From Sphingomonas sp. S2M10 (lineage in GTDB: Bacteria > Pseudomonadota > Alphaproteobacteria > Sphingomonadales > Sphingomonadaceae), in NCBI RefSeq assembly GCF_012650175.1, contig NZ_JAAILI010000008.1, positions 310,001 through 374,000 on the forward strand: a stretch of DNA of 64,000 nucleotides, read 5' to 3'. Shown piece by piece: positions 59,585 to 64,000 of the stretch. Both the position numbers and the translations under genes were made by a program. Positions within the stretch are counted from its first letter, which is position 1. The number at the start of each line of letters is the position of its first letter. The notes beneath the pieces were generated by a model. That model saw only the letters and a program-made list of their open reading frames with translations. It made no database searches and was not told the DNA's origin.

Positions 59585-61873
59585 TCAGTAATTCAGCCCG
59601 AACCGCACCCCGGCATAGCGCCGGAAATCGCGCGGCAGCACCGCCTGGGTGGCGAGCTTGTTGCCGAAATTGCCGTTGGTGTTGAGCAGCGAGGGATAAT
59701 ATTGCTTGTCGAACAGGTTGTTGACGAACAGCACGCCTTCCCAGCGACGCTTGTGATCGCGGACGCCGATGTTCAGGTTGAAGATGCTGAACGCGGGCTG
59801 GAAGGTCTGCGGGTCGCGCGAGACGTAATAGACGCTGGAGGTATATTGCCAGCTCGCCTGAACCACGCCGTTGAGCTTGTCCGTGAGCGCCGGCGTGAAG
59901 TCGATATTGGCCGACCCCTTCCATTCGGGTGCCTGAACCGCCCGCGTCCCGGTCAGGTTCTGGAAGTTCGGCGGGCCCTGAATACACCCTTGCGCCACGG
60001 TCTGGGTCGGGAAGCAGGGCGCCGCCGGGAACGACGTGTAGGTCGCGTCCAGATAGGTGACGGCGCCGCTGAGGGTTAGGTCACGGGTCACGCGGGCGGC
60101 GGTTTCGACTTCGACGCCGTTCGTGTTGAGCCCGCCCACATTGGTCAGACGGAAGTTGGAGACGCCGTCGATCGTCTCGATCGTCTGCGCCTGCAGATCC
60201 TGATAATCGGTGTCAAAATAGGTGACGTTGAACGTCATGCGCCGATCGAAGAACTGCGTGCGGATGCCGAATTCCTTGTCCTTCGACGTCTCGGGGCGGA
60301 TCGGGCCGGCATTCGCGCGCGCGGTGTTGAAGCCGGTCGTCAGGTCATAGGTCTGGCCTTTGTAGCCGGTCGCGTAATTGCCGAAGACCATGATGTCCCG
60401 CGTCGCCTGGTAGCTGAGGCCCAGACGATAGGTGGTGGCGTTGTCGCTCGCATGGCCGCTCCATCGGCCATTGGCGATGTTGTCCTGGAAGCTGTACTCC
60501 ACCCGCTCGTTCTGCGCGCGACCGCCAACCGTCGCGGTCAGGTTCTTGATGAATTCCCAGTCGATCTGGCCGAACGCCGCAATCTGGCGCGAGCCGGCGG
60601 TGGCATACCAGTTCGCAGGCGCGAACGCGGGCCCGCGCAGGAACGGCCGCTGGAACGCCACGTCCGCGAAATACAGGCCCAGGGCATAGCGGAACGCTTC
60701 ATTGTCGGGGGACAGCAGGCGCATCTCGTGCGTGAACAGCCGCGACTTGAATGCGCCGACCTGGATGTTGTTGCCCACCGGCACCGTCGCCGACGTGTCG
60801 TCATGGTCGAGATAGTCGTCGAGGCGGAACTTGTCGTACGAGGTCAGCCCGAGCACGCTCAGCTTGCCGAGGTTGATGTCCGTGCGCAGCATCGATCCCC
60901 AACCCCAATATTTGGTGCGTGCGGGATAGTTGTTGCTGACCTGCTGATTGACCGGCCCCGGAGTCACGCCCGGCATGGTCACGTCGCGCGTCTGGCCGGC
61001 GACGTTGCGCAGCAGGGCGCCGTCCGCCAGCGCGATGAACGGCCGGCCGACGGTGGTGTTGCCGTTCATGTAGTTTGCGGTGAGGCGGAACTTCAGGTCC
61101 GGCGTCGCCGCCCAGTTGAGCTTTCCGCGGGCATTCAGGGTCTCGCGACCGTTCACGTCCTTGCCGTTGAACACGTTGCGGACATTGCCGCCCCAGTTCG
61201 AATAGCTGGCCGAGACGACATAGCCGAGATCCTCGTTGATCGGGCCCGTGGCGCTGAAGTTCGCGCCATATTCGTCGTCCGTCGTGACGGTGGTATTCGC
61301 CTTGATGTGGAAGTCCTTGGTCGGCTGGACCGTCATGATCTTGATGAGGCCCGCGGAAGCGGCCTTGCCGTACAAGGTGCTCTGCGGGCCGCGCAGCACT
61401 TCGATCATGGCCACGTCGGGCAGATCGGTGAACGCGCGCGCCTGGAAGGCGAGCGGAACGCCGTCCACCGTCACCGCCACGCTGGGCTCCACGCCGATCC
61501 CGAACGCGAAGGTGCCCACGCCGCGCAGCGAGACATTGGCGTTAACCGGGTGCTCGGCCGGACGGATGACGAGCGACGGTGCCACCTTCGTCAGTTCCTG
61601 GAAGTGCCGCACGCCCTGCGCCTCGAGCTGATCCGCGGTCAGCACCTGCACCGGCAGCGGCACATTCTGGATGTTTTCGAAGCGCTTCTGCGCCGTGGTG
61701 GTGACGATGATCTCGCCGTCGTCCTGCGCAGGCTTGCCGGCGGACTGCGCCGCTGCCGCACCCGCGGCGGCGGCAGTGACTGCGACGGTGTCGACAGTCT
61801 GCGCCTGCGCGACACCAGAAATGCTCGCGGCCGCCAAAGCAGCATGCGCCACGGAAACGTGATAACTTTTCAT
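59585..61873 (-). CDS. TonB-dependent receptor upstream of exported hydrolase
   Basis: 762 residues. Signal peptide (about 1-25), Ala-rich linker, TonB-box-like EIIVTTTAQKR, plug with VPLPVQVLTADQLEAQGVRHFQELTK, VNANVSLRGVGTFAFGIG, VTVDGVPLAFQARAFTDLPDVAMIEVLRGPQSTLYGKAASAGLI. The barrel ends FRRYAGVRFGLNY. The plug pattern is that of the broad sphingomonad receptor group often linked with aromatic or complex organic substrates. AGGGGAGAG lies before the ATG. Neighbours are a GH31 glucosidase upstream (same strand) and a hydrolase downstream, so a glycoside or ester ligand is conceivable. Confidence 0.92.
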   Translation of the reverse strand: MKSYHVSVAHAALAAASISGVAQAQTVDTVAVTAAAAGAAAAQSAGKPAQDDGEIIVTTTAQKRFENIQNVPLPVQVLTADQLEAQGVRHFQELTKVAPSLVIRPAEHPVNANVSLRGVGTFAFGIGVEPSVAVTVDGVPLAFQARAFTDLPDVAMIEVLRGPQSTLYGKAASAGLIKIMTVQPTKDFHIKANTTVTTDDEYGANFSATGPINEDLGYVVSASYSNWGGNVRNVFNGKDVNGRETLNARGKLNWAATPDLKFRLTANYMNGNTTVGRPFIALADGALLRNVAGQTRDVTMPGVTPGPVNQQVSNNYPARTKYWGWGSMLRTDINLGKLSVLGLTSYDKFRLDDYLDHDDTSATVPVGNNIQVGAFKSRLFTHEMRLLSPDNEAFRYALGLYFADVAFQRPFLRGPAFAPANWYATAGSRQIAAFGQIDWEFIKNLTATVGGRAQNERVEYSFQDNIANGRWSGHASDNATTYRLGLSYQATRDIMVFGNYATGYKGQTYDLTTGFNTARANAGPIRPETSKDKEFGIRTQFFDRRMTFNVTYFDTDYQDLQAQTIETIDGVSNFRLTNVGGLNTNGVEVETAARVTRDLTLSGAVTYLDATYTSFPAAPCFPTQTVAQGCIQGPPNFQNLTGTRAVQAPEWKGSANIDFTPALTDKLNGVVQASWQYTSSVYYVSRDPQTFQPAFSIFNLNIGVRDHKRRWEGVLFVNNLFDKQYYPSLLNTNGNFGNKLATQAVLPRDFRRYAGVRFGLNY

Positions 61874-61992
61874 TTACTCTCCCCTTGCCCGGCAGGGTTC
61901 TACCCGCATTTCTTTTTTAGATGGCGCGACGATACGTTCCCCGACTGTGGGCGAAATATCGGGGAAACACGGTGTTCAATCGATTTTTGCAG

Positions 61993-64000
61993 CTAATCCC
62001 ACGGATTCTGTTGCTTGGGCGCAACACTTGCCGCGGTGTGCCCCTCGATCATCATCTCACGATGGTCGTTTCTTGGTCGCAACAAGGTTATGTCCAAGTC
62101 GTCGGCCTGCCCGCCCGCCACGGTGAGTCGCACGCGAACAAGATCGTGCTGCGCCTCGCCCTGGATCTTCCAGCAACGGGGGGCACCGCGGCCATCGCCG
62201 GCATCCTCGAAGGCATCGCAGGCGAAACTGCCCGTGCGCGGCGGAAACAGGCAAAGCCCGCGTCGCGGCGGACCAGGGCGCCAGCCGCCTTCCGCCAATT
62301 CGACCAGCATCGCCGATCCCACGCGCGCGAACAGCGGCGGCGGCCCGTCCAGCGGTGCGGCGACGGTTACCCAGTCGCCGCCGGTAAAGACGTCGCCGGT
62401 CCAGACATGGGTCCAGTCGGCACCGGCCGGCAGATACTGGCGCCGCGCCGTCGCGCCCGCCTCCATCACCGGCGCGGCGAGCAGGTTGGGGCCCAGCAGA
62501 TGCTCGTCGCTTTCCGCCCAGCAGTGCGGATCGTGCGGAAACACCGCCCAGGTCGGCAGCACCATCGGCGCATAATCGGCATGGTAGCGCAGCAGCAAAT
62601 CGTAGAAGAACGGCACCAGTCGCTGGCGCAGCCGCAGCATCGCCTGGATCGCGGGCAGCACCTCGGGATACATCCAGGGCTCGTTGACCGTACGATCGTC
62701 GTTCCAGCTGTGGATGCTGAAGCGCGGCATCAGCACGCCCGCCTGCACCCAGCGCACCAGCAGCTCGGCATCGGGCGCCGGCCCGGCAAACCCGCCCACG
62801 TCGTGGCCGCTGTTCGACACGCCGGAGAGCGCCAGCCCCAGCGCCATGCGGGCGTTGTAGCGCAGCGTCTTCCATTCGGTGCGGTTGTCGCCGGTCCAGG
62901 TCTGGGCATAGCGCTGCAGCCCGGCCATGCCCGATCGGGTCACCACATAGGGACGCTCGTCGGGCCGCGCCTCGATCTGCGCGCGGCGCGAGGCGCGCAT
63001 CATCAGCAGCGGCTGCACCGGCCGCATCGCGGCAGCCGGCACCGACGTGCCGAAACCGGCAAACCGGGCACGCGCGTCCCACACCTCATATTCGTTGTTG
63101 TCGTTCCAGGTCGAACGGATGCCCTGATCGAGCAGCGCCGACGTGACCTGCGCGCGCCACCAGGCGGCGGCGTCCGGATTGGTGAAGTCGATATAGCTGC
63201 CGACCTCGTCCCAGAATTGCGCTTCCACCGGCTGGCCATCGGCATCGCGGACGAAATAACCCGCCGCCGCCACTTCTTCGTAGCGCGGGTGGCTGCGCAG
63301 CAGCGCCGGCTTGATGTTCGGCACCAGCTCCACGCCCGCGTCGGCATAGCGCTTCACGAACGCCTGCGGATCGGGGAACTTGTCGCGGTTCCAGTGGAAC
63401 ACGTAGCGCTTGTCGCCGATCGAGGTGTAGCCGGACGAGAGGTGGAAGGAGGTGCAGCCGATGTCATGCTCGGCCAGCTTCTCCAGGAATCCGCCCATCT
63501 GCGCTGCGGCATCGGGCGCATCGGTATAGGTCATGGTCGAGCCCGAATAGCCGAGCGACCAGCGCGGCATCAGCGCCGGGCGGCCGGTCAGCCAGGTGAA
63601 GCGCCGGGTGACCGCCAGCGGATCGGGCCCGGCGATCATCCACAGGTCGACATCGCCGTGATCGGCAACCATGTGCCGGTAGAAGCCGTGGTAATTGTCG
63701 AGCTCGCGGCCGAAATCGAAGGCGACGTCGGCCACCGTGTCGTAGAAGGCGCCGTGGCAGCGCCCGGCCTCGTCCGCCACCAGCACATAGGGGATCGACT
63801 TGTACTGCGGATCGCTGGTCTCCGCATCATAGCCCATCGGATCGAGATTGGTCAGGCGGAAGCTGCGCCCGGCGCGGTTGGCGTCGCCGGTGCGGTCGCC
63901 CAGCCCGTAGAAGCGCTCGCCCGGGCGGCGCGCGACATAATGATGCGCCTTGCCGTCCCACCAGCCGAAATCATAGGCGTGGGTCGGGCGATCCTCGGCC
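61993..64000 (-). CDS. GH31 alpha-glucosidase-family hydrolase (5' end outside window)
   Basis: Open to the window edge on the minus strand; 668 residues are visible. N-terminal part: HAYDFGWWDGKAHHYV and ERFYGLGDRTGDANRAGRSF, the GH31 substrate-recognition region. Catalytic nucleophile Asp is in STWNDNNEYEVWD (codon 63100-63102) and acid/base Asp in WTGDNRTEWKTL (codon 62887-62889). GHDVGGFAGPAPDAELLVRW and PRFSIHSWNDD also match the family. It hydrolyses alpha-glycosidic bonds; the exact linkage is not decidable. Last visible gene before the TonB receptor on the same strand (119 bases), so likely the same operon. Confidence 0.94.
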   Translation of the reverse strand, partial: AEDRPTHAYDFGWWDGKAHHYVARRPGERFYGLGDRTGDANRAGRSFRLTNLDPMGYDAETSDPQYKSIPYVLVADEAGRCHGAFYDTVADVAFDFGRELDNYHGFYRHMVADHGDVDLWMIAGPDPLAVTRRFTWLTGRPALMPRWSLGYSGSTMTYTDAPDAAAQMGGFLEKLAEHDIGCTSFHLSSGYTSIGDKRYVFHWNRDKFPDPQAFVKRYADAGVELVPNIKPALLRSHPRYEEVAAAGYFVRDADGQPVEAQFWDEVGSYIDFTNPDAAAWWRAQVTSALLDQGIRSTWNDNNEYEVWDARARFAGFGTSVPAAAMRPVQPLLMMRASRRAQIEARPDERPYVVTRSGMAGLQRYAQTWTGDNRTEWKTLRYNARMALGLALSGVSNSGHDVGGFAGPAPDAELLVRWVQAGVLMPRFSIHSWNDDRTVNEPWMYPEVLPAIQAMLRLRQRLVPFFYDLLLRYHADYAPMVLPTWAVFPHDPHCWAESDEHLLGPNLLAAPVMEAGATARRQYLPAGADWTHVWTGDVFTGGDWVTVAAPLDGPPPLFARVGSAMLVELAEGGWRPGPPRRGLCLFPPRTGSFACDAFEDAGDGRGAPRCWKIQGEAQHDLVRVRLTVAGGQADDLDITLLRPRNDHREMMIEGHTAASVAPKQQNPWD

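Overview
The window looks like chromosome of a high-GC alphaproteobacterium of the Sphingomonadaceae (Sphingomonas or a close relative). This is inferred from gene families and order: dnaA, rpsT, mutM, ubiE, ubiB, coaBC and dut lie close together, there are three large TonB-dependent receptors, a fused CysN/CysC, many GTG/TTG starts with ATGA/GTGA overlaps, and intergenic GC-rich palindromes. I see no rRNA, tRNA, CRISPR array, IS element or prophage.

Layout. 1-366 is the 3' end of trpS. 407-5038 holds part of a flagellar basal-body and export cluster in two divergent arms: fliN-fliO-fliP on minus, flgC-fliE-fliQ-fliR-flhB on plus. 5140-9342 is a siderophore uptake operon (TonB receptor, DUF3649-like protein, PepSY reductase, DUF3325-like protein). 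9349-9842 is a frameshifted deaminase. 10031-21647 is a housekeeping block: membrane protein, GNAT, dnaA, rpsT, mutM, ubiE, ubiB, a membrane protein, coaBC, a lipoprotein hydrolase, dut, a small exported protein and a MoeB/ThiF-type enzyme. 21696-28391 makes nucleotide sugars: UDP-glucuronate-epimerase-like, UDP-GlcNAc-dehydrogenase-like, galU, wecB, wecC, plus a phosphatase. 28458-29338 carries an FKBP isomerase and rpsU. 29561-33927 has an OmpR/EnvZ-type pair, an exported intradiol dioxygenase and an MFS permease. 33931-38096 is a minus-strand operon: EAL phosphodiesterase, TPR hybrid kinase, single-domain receiver. 38097-38677 is a long intergenic region with a Phe-rich mini-ORF and two hairpins ahead of ugd. 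40095-43662 is cysD-cysNC-cysQ, followed by a structured region that may be a small RNA. 43961-48892 pairs a TonB receptor with a divergent phytase-like phosphatase and an exported protein. 48927-50872 is a coupled deacetylase and glycosyltransferase. 51080-57856 contains glmS, a lipoprotein, a small conserved protein, glmU, gph and a tandem glycine riboswitch ahead of L-serine ammonia-lyase. 58035-64000 has an exported alpha/beta hydrolase, a third TonB receptor and a GH31 glucosidase cut by the window end.

How the genes fit together. Several modules serve the cell envelope: glmS and glmU make UDP-GlcNAc; wecB and wecC convert it to UDP-ManNAc and UDP-ManNAcA; the WbpA-like enzyme oxidises it to the GlcNAcA form; galU and ugd give UDP-glucose and UDP-glucuronate, which the epimerase can turn to UDP-galacturonate. 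Outer-membrane receptors are paired with enzymes that would process the ligand. The most unusual signals are regulatory: a GANTC-rich dnaA leader with a perfect palindrome, the mini-ORF/double-hairpin leader before ugd, a shared TGC-rich motif in three intergenic regions, the structured region after cysQ, and the riboswitch-controlled serine deaminase.
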